A DNA stretch of 64,000 nt, from contig NW_005178943.1 of the NCBI RefSeq assembly GCF_000350225.1, positions 1 to 64,000 on the forward strand, read 5' to 3'. Below, piece by piece: positions 32,940 to 44,043 of the stretch; the first letter of the stretch is position 1; each line of letters starts with the position of its first letter. Made by a program: the position numbers and the translations under genes. The stretch comes from Chondrus crispus (Eukaryota; Rhodophyta; Florideophyceae; Gigartinales; Gigartinaceae). Under the pieces are notes generated by a model, which made no database searches, was not told the DNA's origin, and saw only the letters and a list, made by a program, of their open reading frames with translations.

Positions 32940-35900
32940 CAAGTGGACATTATGGATAACGATCTCCCTGATGCACCCTGGCCTCCGCCTCAGCCTCCTC
33001 TTGAGCAGCGTGCCTCAGCTCCTCTTACCCCTGAGAACAACGGTACGCCTGTTCGTAAGAGGCTCCTGAGGTATGAGAATCAAGAAGAAGGCCCTCCAGT
33101 AAAGAGAATACTCCTGGATACCCCTGCGCGAGGTGATGAGGGAAGGCCTGCTTCCCCAGCTATCGAGTTGGCTAAGACACCCGAAGAGGATACTGTGACC
33201 CCTCATTCACCAGCTGATGAGGGTGATAGTCCAGGAGACCCCGCAATCACCGCCCAGATTGGGGCTGGAGCTCTTCGAATGTCTGATTATATGCCCATAA
33301 ATGTGATGGTGAACATCAACAGCGTTGAGTTCCCCGACTATGGTCATGCGGCGAGAGAAACAGAAGTAGGACACGTCAGTGGTATGAGGGACAGCTTCTT
33401 GGGTAATGGTTATCTATCCAGCGCGGGAACCATTACAATCACTGTAACAGACAAGAGGTTCCTGGAGAATCCCGAAAGCTTCTTGGAAAGTGGTTGACGT
33501 CTCCATCTCCCATCGAAGGGAGTCGACGGTGGGCACAGAAAGGAAGGTCTCGTGCAGGTGCAAGCGTTAGCAAAGACACCGGAAGAGCGTGAAAAGCTAA
33601 CGTGGGTACCGGCGCAGGTATATCTACGTCCTGATGGGCTGCCTATGTCCGACTTTGAGATTATCGGCGTCGGTGCCAATCTCAACGTACTCAACAGCAC
33701 CGTTCGCAAAACAGACTTTGTCGACAACATCCATAGCGCCATGTCATGCATTCGCCTTATGATGGAACAGACTGGTGTGCAGTTGTCCACTCTGACTCGA
33801 CGGTCTGTTGTTATGGTTATGGACTCCATGCGAATTCTACCTACTATATCAGCAAATCAGCGCGGATGATACGCAGCCATTGCTATGGGCCTTCTTCGAA
33901 ACGGTATCCCCTCTAGTGCTCTCAAACAAGGCTCTGGGCAGATTGGATTGACCCACGTGGACAACTCAACATTCCTTGGCTTCGACAGGCTTTGCATGTT
34001 GCTTGCTCTGCAGTGCTTGGATCTCTACCTAACGACTGCAGTACGGAGAGGTGCTTTTGAACAGTCAAGGGCACTTTTCTTTCAGCACATACAGGTGTTT
34101 TACATGCACATACGCGTATTAGGTAGTGCAAGGAAGCTTTCTGCTGAGCAGTTGCTCGATTTGGAGGTACAGATCACCACATTACGTGTCCAGGTACGCA
34201 AAATCATCTGTAACAACACGTCCAAGTTTATTTTCAAGGCTAAGCAGACAATGAATAGGTCTCTGGACACGAAGATTGCAAATCTCAGGCGCTACATACA
34301 CAAGCATTTTGAAGGTGACCAGCCGAAGACACCGAAGCCCGCAGTCTCCGCCCCGTCACAGCCCCGCCGGACAGCGAGGGCGAATGCTGGTAAGCCGCCT
34401 GCAAAGGCGCCTGTGCCTGCTGCTCTCCTATCGGTGGGTAAGAGGACTCTTAAGGCGAAGGGGACCGGTAAGGTTTCTCGTTTGAAGAAGCCATCCAAGG
34501 TTCGGGAACCGGTTCCGGAACTGGATGATTATCCGAAGGAACATGAAAAATTCGCTGATGACCTCCCTGGCCTTCTACCGCCCGACTTTAATGACCCCGA
34601 GCCTTGGAAAGGAGAGGATCAGCCAAGTTGGGTGCACTTTTCCGCACTTAGGCCTCATCTATGGGGAGGATGGGGAGAGGAGCACCAGAAAATAGAGCTT
34701 CAGTCTCCGTGGTTGCGTTCGCTGTTCGTTCCGGAGAACCATCATGCGCATGCATTCGTCAACTGCAGGCAAATGATGGCAATCCATCATGCGGTGTACT
34801 TGCATGCCTCTCGTCTCCAACACAAGCACCTCGGGACAATTACGGCACCTATTTTAGGGAGCAATTTACCGGCTCGCAAGAAAAGTCCAAACACCGCGAT
34901 ACGTTGGTCCCCGGATGATGCTCTTTGGGTTGCTGCCACGGAGAGAGATGAGCTTGCGAATGAGTACTTCGCTCGGCAAGCAAATTCCCTCGAGCAGCAA
35001 GGTTTCTGCATCATGGAGGGCTTCATGTCTGATAAAGACGTCCCCAAGGAACTGACAGAGCTCCCTAGTTGTGGTGTGAACGGTGATGTGCTCGAGGAGA
35101 TTTCTAACTTCCTATTAGAATCGTTCCCTGGAGAAGAGGCATTGAAGGATGAGGCGAACCGCGCGGTTTGGAATCCCATCGTTAATGCTGGCGAAAGGGA
35201 TGAGGATGATCGTGAGAAGGGAATTGGACGCTTCCTAACCACCCTCGAGGCTGCCGCAACTAAGATGGAGACAGAAAGCGCCTGGGTAGCAGTCAGGCGG
35301 GCCCTGCTCGATGTCCGTTTAGGCCAGATGCTGGCAGCGATGAGGGTGGGCAATGGTAAGGATGGAAGGCCTGAAATGGTTACGCCGGTAACTGGGGGAA
35401 GGTTCTTATACACCGGTGAAGGCTGTCCGAGGCAGGCGCTCCACACTGATTTCGAAGTTAACACGCGAAGGGACCCCCATAAGGTACCTGGGTATTTTGC
35501 CGTCTGTACGGGGCAGTATGAAGCTCATCTACGGGTTGTTCCTTACTCCCACAGGTACCTCCGTTACTCTTCAGGTGCAATCAGAGTGCTTTCCAATGCC
35601 GTTAGGGCAAAGAAGATATGGATTCCGCCGTACTCCGTCTTCTTCGGTCGAGGAGATCTCTGTCATGCTGGGGCGTCTCATGATGATTCTGATGGCATGC
35701 GTAAGAATGGATGTATCCGCTATCACATCTACTTTGTCCCAAGTCATATCAGGCTGATCGACGGGGTTCATTTCATTAACGACTTGACTCCCGATTTCGA
35801 TACCAGTTCTGTCCCGTACGACAGCTCAGACGAGGAGGAGGATGAGGTCCCCCATGTGAAGAGCGCTGAGAAACAAAAGTCGGGACGTGACGACGGGCCT

Positions 35901-35969
35901 TCGTCGGACATTCCCAGTGGAAAATCGGATGAAAACAGTTCCGATGAAGAAGACAGTTCCGATGAATAG
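32940..35969 (+). pseudogene. 3' part of gene with ParB-like motif and 2-oxoglutarate/Fe(II) dioxygenase-like domain
   Basis: The frame continues from 3521 at CAA 32940 and runs to 35969 with in-frame TGA at 33495-33497 and 33867-33869 and no frameshift. A Pro-rich linker leads to a segment with VDGGHRKEG (33522-33545), similar to the DGxHR signature of ParB/DndB-like proteins; tentative. A helical middle and a Lys/Ala/Pro-rich hinge follow. The C-terminal domain has the double-stranded beta-helix layout of 2OG/Fe(II) oxygenases: HTD (His 35442-35444, Asp 35448-35450), distal His in GDLCHAGA (35664-35666), and Arg in CIRYHIYF (35718-35720) placed to bind 2-oxoglutarate. The end is acidic (Asp/Glu/Ser). 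Nucleic-acid base oxidation, as by TET/JBP enzymes, is a plausible role because of the methyltransferase neighbour, but the substrate is unknown. Confidence 0.65.
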
Positions 35970-36347
35970 GATGAAGAAGGTTCTCTTGATAACGGATCTC
36001 CTTCGAACACTCCATAGCTCAATGCGTATATGTAATGTTTATGCATACCACGGCGCTAGACTGCAATAGCATTAAACTGACTTCCTCGTATTGCTTTGTA
36101 TTCTTCAATCATGCATCCGTTCCTCTAACTTTGGGTGACTGCAGGTATAAGTGACCGTTACGAAAATCTTCTTCCATATGAAACGTAAAACTGGTGAGAC
36201 GAATGCGCTTCACAACTTGTCCTCTTACTTCATCGAGACATATTAATTCCGTCACGTGCCCTCACCCTCTTCCAGCTCCTTTCTTGCTTATGTCCCCGAG
36301 ACCACATCCTTTCTAGCAGCCGTACCCCCTACCTCATTTGATCAACC
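35970..36347. other. intergenic spacer
   Basis: A 378-bp AT-richer gap between two rightward genes; no gene or clear motif was seen. Confidence 0.6.
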
Positions 36348-37754
36348 ATGAAAGATTCCGTACTACAAGGTCTCCATTACGGAGCAAATATCGAGCTCTA
36401 CTACTCTCTCGATCGCAAAGGTTCTGAAAGTGAATCTGTATGGTGGCCCGCCACAGTTGAGAAGCTTTCTTTTACACATGATAGCAGAGGCCCGACCCTA
36501 TCAGCCTCTATAAGGTTCTCTCCCTTGCATGGTTTTCGTTCTTCAGTACAGAACGTTGTGTTCGACAAAGAACAGCAGGTCAGGGACAAGCAAAATGTTC
36601 TTTACTCTTGGCGCTTCCCTCCTGACGCCGCTCTATCAGATTCAGACTCTCAGTCACAGCGAAATGAAGAACTTTCTGAGGCCGAAGAGCGAAAGAAAGA
36701 CGAGGACTACAGCCCAAATGTTCACCGTGTGAGTATGGAGAAACGGAAGAAGCCAGAAGTACCCGAGGATCCTTTTGATGAAATACGGGATGCTGTTCAA
36801 GAAAGACGTCAGTATGAAGATTTAGAGCGAGCTGTTAAACAGGCTCGAAGCATCATTAAGGAGCTCGCTACAGCGCTTTTTCGTCTACAATCTGAACGGA
36901 TTATATCTAGTTTACAAGATGGGAATGGGAATCTTTTCCCACTGGACTTCTTTCGGTCACGAGTGGTGCCATTCCTAGAGAAGCCTCCCTTAGCTCCCTC
37001 TCGATTTGCTGCTGGAGAACTACGTCAAGGCTTTCAGTTCTTCTCGCAAGAGCATTTCAAACGAAGCTCCGATTGCACCATTTCTCAGTTTGATCATGTA
37101 CTTGACTACGTGCGCAGGACTGCAGGGGATAGAGCTATGATACGTCCTTCTTATGAGACTGTTAAGGCTAATCCGCAGGCAGAAGTTCGTATCTTGTTCT
37201 CATCCTTCGAGTCCCTCGCACGTACCTTTGCCCCAGTATCTTCTGCTTTGCTTGAAAGAGTCGTCCTCAAACAAAAACTGGAACGTGGCACTAGATCACT
37301 CACCGGACTTCGCATTCTAGGATGTGCAGTGCAAAGTGAGAAGGACCCTTTGGTTCCCATGTACCTCACAGTGGGTAAGGGATTGCCGCAGGCAGAAGAA
37401 GATAGAGACTTGCCTGTCTTAACAAGGAAAAACACGTCCTGGAATGGCGTGGAGAATATGTTTAAGGAGTCTCTAGTCATGATGAACGCAAAACCGTACG
37501 AGCTCCTAAGCATGACAGAATCCGTACTCACGACCGACGAATTTGAAATAATGCAGGAACGGTTCTCGTTTTGTATCACATGGAAGCGCGAATCACACCT
37601 TGATCTAGAAAGGATACTGACTCTAGCCCCCAAGCGGGTCGAAGTGCTTGGGACACTGGAGGCGAAAATTCTTTACGTCCTAGTCAGGGATGAGATACAT
37701 TGCAAAGAAGTTGCTAGTCTCTGTTCCAAGCTCACATTCGAAGTTGATTCGTGA
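36348..37754 (+). CDS. uncharacterised 468-aa protein with possible Tudor/Agenet-like N-terminus
   Basis: An intact frame from ATG 36348. Residues ~8-90 are beta-rich with a WWPATVEKL stretch and a later YSWRF, the look of a Tudor/Agenet-type chromatin-reader barrel (pattern only). Residues ~95-140 are acidic and Lys-rich, ~145-185 form a helical or coiled-coil segment, and the rest is globular without a recognised motif. It follows the dioxygenase gene on the same strand and converges with the leftward gene ending at 38068. Unlike the methyltransferase and dioxygenase genes it has no internal stop, so it may still be expressed. Confidence 0.6.
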   Translation: MKDSVLQGLHYGANIELYYSLDRKGSESESVWWPATVEKLSFTHDSRGPTLSASIRFSPLHGFRSSVQNVVFDKEQQVRDKQNVLYSWRFPPDAALSDSDSQSQRNEELSEAEERKKDEDYSPNVHRVSMEKRKKPEVPEDPFDEIRDAVQERRQYEDLERAVKQARSIIKELATALFRLQSERIISSLQDGNGNLFPLDFFRSRVVPFLEKPPLAPSRFAAGELRQGFQFFSQEHFKRSSDCTISQFDHVLDYVRRTAGDRAMIRPSYETVKANPQAEVRILFSSFESLARTFAPVSSALLERVVLKQKLERGTRSLTGLRILGCAVQSEKDPLVPMYLTVGKGLPQAEEDRDLPVLTRKNTSWNGVENMFKESLVMMNAKPYELLSMTESVLTTDEFEIMQERFSFCITWKRESHLDLERILTLAPKRVEVLGTLEAKILYVLVRDEIHCKEVASLCSKLTFEVDS

Positions 37755-38067
37755 TCACGCATTGAAACATTCTCTTCAAATTCCATTAAATATCACGTAC
37801 TCCAGAGACATTGAATACGACTCCATGTACTTTAAAATACCTGCAATTTGTGACATATTGCATACAAGTGTAGTTCACTAATCTTTACCTTCACAGCGAC
37901 ATACTTACACCACAGAAATTCACAGTATGTCTCTGTACTTTACTCACTTAAACGATACCTTCTGCAGGGCAACTATCTCTTCATCCATTTCCTCGCTTTC
38001 TGCACCTTCTTCGGTTCCAATAAAGAGATCGCTCCCATACGCATCTTCTTCTTCCTCATCTGCCCTC
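37755..38067. other. intergenic spacer between convergent genes
   Basis: A 313-bp AT-rich gap between the ends of two convergent genes; presumably both 3' untranslated regions. No gene seen. Confidence 0.6.
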
Positions 38068-40029
38068 TCATTCAAGTTCATTCTGTTGTAATCTTCTGTG
38101 GTCAAACGAAGCACTTTGGAGCACTTTGGAGTACAGAAGGTTCAGACGACTCTTCGCGGTAACAAGGACTAGATCTACAGCGAGAGTTTCAAGGCTCCTG
38201 TCAGCGAAGTCCGGCTGATGTTCATCAGGTAAGCTTCTTGAGTTGTTGCGATGCGAAGTTACCATCTCTCTGAACAAACAGGCTATTACATATACCACCT
38301 TCATAGAGCATGAATGTAAGGCCAAGAAGTCATCAGGCTTCAAACTGTAAACGAATCGTTGGCAGTACAAAAGTGCCACCAGCAGAAAGTTCACATTACG
38401 ACGTAGAGTCTTGTTCTCTCCACTCCCAACGAATGGCTTTTCCTGAAATACTTCAACCTCATACTCCACCTTTATCGACAAGTCTTCTCGGTGTGCATCG
38501 AGAAGCTCCCGCCACTTCTTCAGGTTCTTGGAACATGTCGCTTTTTCCACTCCGGATTTCCAAACCTCGGCGAGGGGCACTTCACCGAAATTGAAATGGA
38601 TTGGACTGTTCACCAGGCTGGAGAGGAATGTAGGGTATACTTCGCCGTGCCAAAGGAACCCCATCTCGATGAAGAACTCGTTTCTCACAAACTCCCATGA
38701 CTTGTTCATATGCCGCACGTTTCGCTGGTTCACCATCTTCACAATCTCTTCCCCAAGTGTCTGTCTTTCCACTGCCTCCTCAGACATCGCTCCAGTCGCT
38801 CCCTCTAGCCCTCGACTCACTGGCGCGCCCCTACCCTTGGACGTTGACACGTCATCCTTCGAAAGGACATCATTGATGAGGCTCTTCCTCACGAAACCTT
38901 TTCGCAGCCACTTCGGACGAGGGATACCCGACGCTTCATCCCCGATAACAACCCGATCAACTCCAATCGTCGGGTTGTTTTGGGCCGTCGTGATCAGAGA
39001 CAAGCACAACTTCCGACGAAAGCGACAAGCGATACTGTGGGCTTCGGACTTGGAATGCGCTTCCATGGACTTCTCGCGGGGCAATTGACGGAAAACCAAC
39101 CCATGCATCATACTCTCTACTGCCAACACAACATCCTTCATATCCGGCTCCTCCTCATTCGTTCCGCACTCTGTCACTGCTTCCATCACAGTACTGATGA
39201 ACTGCATCCCAAATATACGACTGTAAAACTTTCCTGAGTATACTTGAGGCAAGGGGGCGAGTTGAGCAGCTATAAACTGTCGCGTATCCTTGCTCTTTGA
39301 TAACCCTGCCATCACACGGATAGCCAAGTTCGTGGCGTCCTCACACTTCTCCATCTTCTTCTCGAGCGACTTCTCAACGTCGATTACTTGCTGCTTCAGC
39401 TGTGAAATGCCCTGCGAAATCAGTTGCCTTATGGCTTCATGAGACTTCTGAATCGCCTTTTGGGAAAGAAGAGTAGCATTTGGACTGGGCTGCTTCTGTT
39501 CGCTTTGCACCGTAAGACCACGTGAAAGACTCTTCGAGCCACCTTGGGAGTCAATGATTCGAATGCGACGCGAAGCCTGGCAAACAGCTTGCGTCGGAGT
39601 CCTGCAGCGAGATTCGGCTTCTCGTACAGGAGCGTTCTCCAACGGTGTGAATCTTGTAAAATGCGGGGTTAGTTCTCGCACTCGTTCGCGGGGAGGAATG
39701 TCGGCGACAACCTCATCATCCTTTTCTTCAATCGCGGCTCTCTTACGCGGGGATGTTCTTCGGGTAATATCCGCGCCCTCTTGTCTACTCCTCTTACGCG
39801 ACGGAACACTGTCGCGAGTTGCCGACAGAACGAGTGATGCAGTATCCTCTCCAATGCCTTCTTCGATTTCAGGGCGCCGACTGCCGGAACTCGTTGGGCG
39901 AATGACCTTTGCACCAGGGCTACGTTTGCCAAAGCCTTCCGGATCTCCCTGCGATGCATGCTCTGCGCTGGGTGTCTTCTTGTGCTTCGCCTTCGCGCGG
40001 CCTCTGGAGGCGCTAGCCCGTCTATTCAT
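38068..40029 (-). CDS. uncharacterised 653-aa protein, basic N-terminus and coiled coil
   Basis: The start is ATG 40027-40029 (MNRRASASRGRAKAKHKK); the frame is open further upstream but that part is Ser/Phe-rich and reads through a tandem repeat, so it is probably leader. Residues 1-170 are basic and Ser/Pro-rich with nuclear-localisation-like clusters (RKRSRQ, RKR). Residues ~187-235 form a coiled coil. The C-terminal ~400 residues look globular and helical, but I recognise no family. The gene is intact. Its place beside the methyltransferase and dioxygenase genes suggests a shared unit, though co-function is inference. Confidence 0.6.
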   Translation of the reverse strand: MNRRASASRGRAKAKHKKTPSAEHASQGDPEGFGKRSPGAKVIRPTSSGSRRPEIEEGIGEDTASLVLSATRDSVPSRKRSRQEGADITRRTSPRKRAAIEEKDDEVVADIPPRERVRELTPHFTRFTPLENAPVREAESRCRTPTQAVCQASRRIRIIDSQGGSKSLSRGLTVQSEQKQPSPNATLLSQKAIQKSHEAIRQLISQGISQLKQQVIDVEKSLEKKMEKCEDATNLAIRVMAGLSKSKDTRQFIAAQLAPLPQVYSGKFYSRIFGMQFISTVMEAVTECGTNEEEPDMKDVVLAVESMMHGLVFRQLPREKSMEAHSKSEAHSIACRFRRKLCLSLITTAQNNPTIGVDRVVIGDEASGIPRPKWLRKGFVRKSLINDVLSKDDVSTSKGRGAPVSRGLEGATGAMSEEAVERQTLGEEIVKMVNQRNVRHMNKSWEFVRNEFFIEMGFLWHGEVYPTFLSSLVNSPIHFNFGEVPLAEVWKSGVEKATCSKNLKKWRELLDAHREDLSIKVEYEVEVFQEKPFVGSGENKTLRRNVNFLLVALLYCQRFVYSLKPDDFLALHSCSMKVVYVIACLFREMVTSHRNNSRSLPDEHQPDFADRSLETLAVDLVLVTAKSRLNLLYSKVLQSASFDHRRLQQNELE

Positions 40030-41564
40030 CGCGACAGAAGGCAGGCAGAGATGTTTAAGTAAGAAGGGTTGGGAAATGGAGGAAGGAGTGAAAAGGAGGA
40101 TGGAGTGAAAAGGAGGATGGAGTGAAAAGGAGGATGAAGTGAAAAGGAATGGAACGAAAAAGAACGTGCTCTTTCGAAGCTGGACTAAGCAACAGCGTGG
40201 AGAGTGTGCTAGCGCAGAGGTGCGGAGAACCAGTGAATGTATATCGACGCGCAGGCGAGACGTGGAGATGTGTACAAGTTTAGAAACAGCATGCAATGAG
40301 TATGCGAGTGATACCACCAGCACGTACCATGATTACATATTCCAGTTTGTGTTTACCCTGGGCCGTGAACGTATGACCCGACTGCCAGAAAATATAGCTG
40401 TTACAGCCGGGCAGAATTTCCGAGGTAAACTTACCGCGCACCAACAGAGACGCGGGCGGCGTGTAATAATGCCCAGAAACATTGGGGTGGGCAGCGCTCT
40501 TGAGGTCATAGTATCGCCCAAAGGCATATATCTATTGCCAATTTGGCACAATTGTGGGGCGGCACCGGACGCTCCCGGGCCAATCATGTGGGAGGCAATT
40601 TCTGCCAAAAAATCTCACCCGGGCAGGTCATGGTGGGCGCCATCTGTGCAACCAAATGGGGGACGGCGATTTTTGGGCTAAAAATCGCCCAGAAATTGAT
40701 TTTACAAGATTTTGACCTTCCTATGCTCATTCAGAGCCATGCTCGGTAGGATGCAGATGTCGAGTCTCGTCGGCCGGGCGGCGGCTGATGCTTTCTCCGT
40801 GTACAGTAAATTTAGATTGTACGCGCGCACATTTTGATATTTGTGCGATACACATTTAACCTAGCATGGGGTCGCCCGTCCGAGAAAACGGCGGGTTGTG
40901 TGTGCACAACGCGCCCTTTGCGTGTCACAAAATCCCGATTTGGTCAACACAATTTGCGATTTTAGAATTGCAGGAGTCGCCCAATGTCGTATTATTGTAT
41001 GCTGTATGTCGCGGACAGGCGATTTTGAACTGGAATCGCACTTCCCGAAACGGGAGTTGCATATTATATTCTTGTAAAATGAATATTCTCTTAAAGTGAC
41101 ATTCTTGTACCGGGGATTACTGTACCCCAAAATTTAAGGGCCGCTAATCTGTACTGTGCTACAACTACATGATGTAAATGCATTATTCAATGACTATTGT
41201 TGCGAATGCTATCTCATATCGACAGATATCTACTGTGCTACAACTACATGATGTTATTAAAGAATTTACACACTACTGTACAAATGTAGCTCTAGACATG
41301 GAGTAGTGAATTACGCTTTAAAAAATGAGTTGCTCACGTTATCCACTCTCGTTTTCTTTGCCAAACCTCGTTGATTCTGTCAGACGTAGAAGCGCCTGCT
41401 GATTAACTGATTGCATTGGTTTCTATTAGCACAGATATGTAATCTGACGTTGTTCTAACTGCTGGACAAAAGCATCACCAATATTCCGAATATTCCGACT
41501 CGCACCATACGCCACTGTAACCTGTGCTTCCCAATCCGTAGGGTGATCAAAACAGGATCACACG
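40030..41564. other. intergenic region with repeats
   Basis: It holds a tandem repeat just upstream of the leftward gene and a 24-bp exact direct repeat (starting tactgtgctacaactacatg) at 41152-41175 and 41231-41254. A palindrome, gcgatttttgggctaaaaat followed by cgc, lies near 40665-40690. No gene is supported; the right end of the DNA-modification cassette should fall here if it is a mobile element, but I could not find a terminus. Confidence 0.55.
40087..40150. repeat. 17-bp tandem repeat, ~3.7 copies
   Basis: Unit agtgaaaaggaggatgg in near-identical copies; on the minus strand it is a C/T-rich tract ~60 bp before the start of the leftward gene, perhaps part of its leader. Confidence 0.8.
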
Positions 41565-42065
41565 TGATCCAGTATCGCAGGGGTGCTGGAAGGGAGCTCG
41601 CGGTAGACTAACAGCCTGCACTTCCACGCCGGTGGGGCAGATCAGCGTCAATTGCGAGCGGGAAGTCTTTCCGGTCTGGAAGAGCGCTGGAAGCTAAGCT
41701 TCCAGTTTGAAATCTTTGCTGTCGGTTGTATCTGCGTTTTTCTGTAGTACCTGCTGTTCCTCATCTCTGCTGGAGCTACAATTCTATTATTAAGTACGGG
41801 TCTGAGTGCACTCAGACAAACCTTACATGTAAGGTTTGTGCTCATGGTGAGGGGAGTCCTGCTTACATTATGCAGTAGTCACCTGTCCCGTTCTGATGCA
41901 ATCCGGAGTTGCACGTCCTTCTTGGTTTCCTGCCACAATGGTGCCTACATCCTCTTCTGCAGTATTAACTCATCTTTCTTGATTCCGCAGGTACAGTAAC
42001 TACCTCTCTCTTACAGTATTACCTCATCATTCTTGATTCCGCATAATGATTCAGATATCTTAACA
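41565..42065 (-). repeat. 3' LTR of copia element
   Basis: 501 bp, matching 46999-47479 apart from the ~20-bp length difference and scattered substitutions. Contains two similar ttcttgattccgca segments near 41975 and 42030. Confidence 0.9.
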
Positions 42066-42092
42066 CTTCCCCTCCCCCCTTTTTTTAAGGAA

Positions 42093-44043
42093 TCAACTTG
42101 TTATCCTCGTCGAGCTTACTACGTGTTGCTCAATGGGATGGTTGACTTTGTTGGTTTGAAGTAATGTCGTAAGGGCACTGTTTGCACCTATTTTGGTAAA
42201 GGCATCCGCGGGATTGTGTATACTCTTGATGAGGCCGATGTTTGAAATAATCGTTGCGTCGTATGCCTCTCTTGTAGATGCAATATCTGCCATGATCCGC
42301 TTTTCGGTTTTGTACTTCTTTCTCGTGAGAACATCGAAAAGTATTTTCGAATCTGTCAACACGAGCAATGGTAATGGTCTCTGTCTCCCCATGATTCTTT
42401 GTAAGTCATGCCTGATAATGAAGGAATTGTCAAATCCATCCGCAAAAGCCAGAGCTTCAGCTGCCATGCTCGATCTTGCAACACGCTTGGACTTGTGAGA
42501 GGAGTAATGTATAATACAGCAGTGGTTGAACTTGTCTGCTAAAAGTATTATGAAACCCAGCTGACTACTGTAGTCATGATTGTTTTGAAAGGAGAAGTCG
42601 ATGTACGTCACAATGAAGAGTGAGTTAGAGTCAAGCTTGGTGTATGAGATCTTAATGTGTGGCGTTTTGTGAAGGTGTGCTACAAATTTGTTAATTAAAA
42701 TGCGAGATTCCTTAGAGAAAAGACTTTCCGTTACCTGGGTCGCCATGGACACCGCACAAGCAATATCAGGACGTGAGTGAACCGTCCACAAAGGTTTGGC
42801 TCTCAAAGATGTGTACTGAGCAAATCCATCGTCCATTGATAGCCTCCTCAGACGAGAAATATACTTGTTTTGAGATAAGCAGCGTTTGTCTCCTTCTGAT
42901 AGTGCGACGCCGGTGAAGGTCAGCGGTGGTGTTTGCATTTCTTTTGTATCAAAACGTCTTGCGGTGGTAGCTGTGGACTGCTTTTTGAATTCGGCATTCC
43001 CGGCCCGGAGAAAATCATCAACATAATTTCCCGATAGACCAACAAGTCGATTTCCAATTCTCTTAAAAATAGGGAAAGGTCTCCATCGGTGGCTTCCATT
43101 TTGAGATCTTGTGTGTGATGGTCTTTGCTCGTTTCTCCCCAGTAGTCTCCTGATTCTGTTAGCCCACACAAGGGCTTAAATACTTGTACTAACTCATTTG
43201 AGGACAACTGCAAAATGTCCGGCTTTATATAAACCTTGCGTTGTAAATTCTCTGCAGCTTGTAGGTAGGCTTGGTTGACATCCGAGGACCATAGGTTGAA
43301 CCAAAAATTGCGGCAAGAGCAACCAATATTCGAACTGAGTGATGGCGTAGTGTCGTTGAGTTGTGAACCAGGAAGGGCTTTTCGCGATCGCGGTGACCAC
43401 TAAGAACGAAGCGGGCTTTTAGAAGCTCGGTACCGTTATCTCTGTGCTTGATGCCAAGGATAAAACGAGTAGGAATTATATTTGGTCTTTCGCCTGCCTC
43501 TTCTCGCAGAACAATTTTAAACGTTCCCGTCTCGATGAGCCCCGTGAGTTCCTTCAACTTTGCTTCTTCAAAATTTTCGCTTCTCGGATCGCGTGGGCTG
43601 ATGACCTCTGTATACAAAATGCCGCTTCCTCGAACAGCGTCTCTCACTAAAAATGTTGGAACGTATCTATCGGTTTCTGTTCTCACCCTTACACTGCGTC
43701 TCAGCTCGTGATCAGGATTAATTTGAGAAAGCTGCCTTTGTTTCGCGTGAGGTTGGGAGGATTCGGTATTGGTATCTGTTATGGCATGCTTAATTTGGGA
43801 AATGTTAAACTGCTGGTGCAAATGCTTCGAGATTTCCAGTATCACAGACTTGTCGTGATGCACTTTAGATATTCTAAATGGTCCTTCCCATTTCCGCTTT
43901 CGTTCCCGGTAGACATAAACCATCTCTTCGGGGTGAAATTTATGCTTTGCTGAGGGGGGTATTTTCTTTCGGATAGCCAAGTCGATGCGATTTTTTGTGA
44001 TGATTGTTTCGAATTCTTTCCGAGCCAGGGCAAGAGCATTCAT
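42093..44043 (-). pseudogene. pol: copia RT and RNase H, frameshifted
   Basis: The RT start is in the frame ending 43225 (GTFKIVLREE, ARFVLSGHRD). After a shift near 43285 another frame gives the palm region (VNQAYLQAAENLQ, CGLTESGDYW), and after a further change near 43050 the frame from 43169 gives GNYVDDFL, the YVDD catalytic site. The RNase H region ends with NPADAFTK, a hallmark of copia elements (~42200). At least two frameshifts make it non-functional. Confidence 0.85.

Noticed and set aside
375..33869. In-frame TGA codons as selenocysteine or programmed readthrough
   Set aside because: No consistent context, TAG and TAA occur too, and the same pattern affects unrelated transposons; nonsense decay is simpler.
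40087..40150. Short tandem repeat as a CRISPR-like array
   Set aside because: Units are directly adjacent without spacers; ordinary tandem repeat in a eukaryotic leader.
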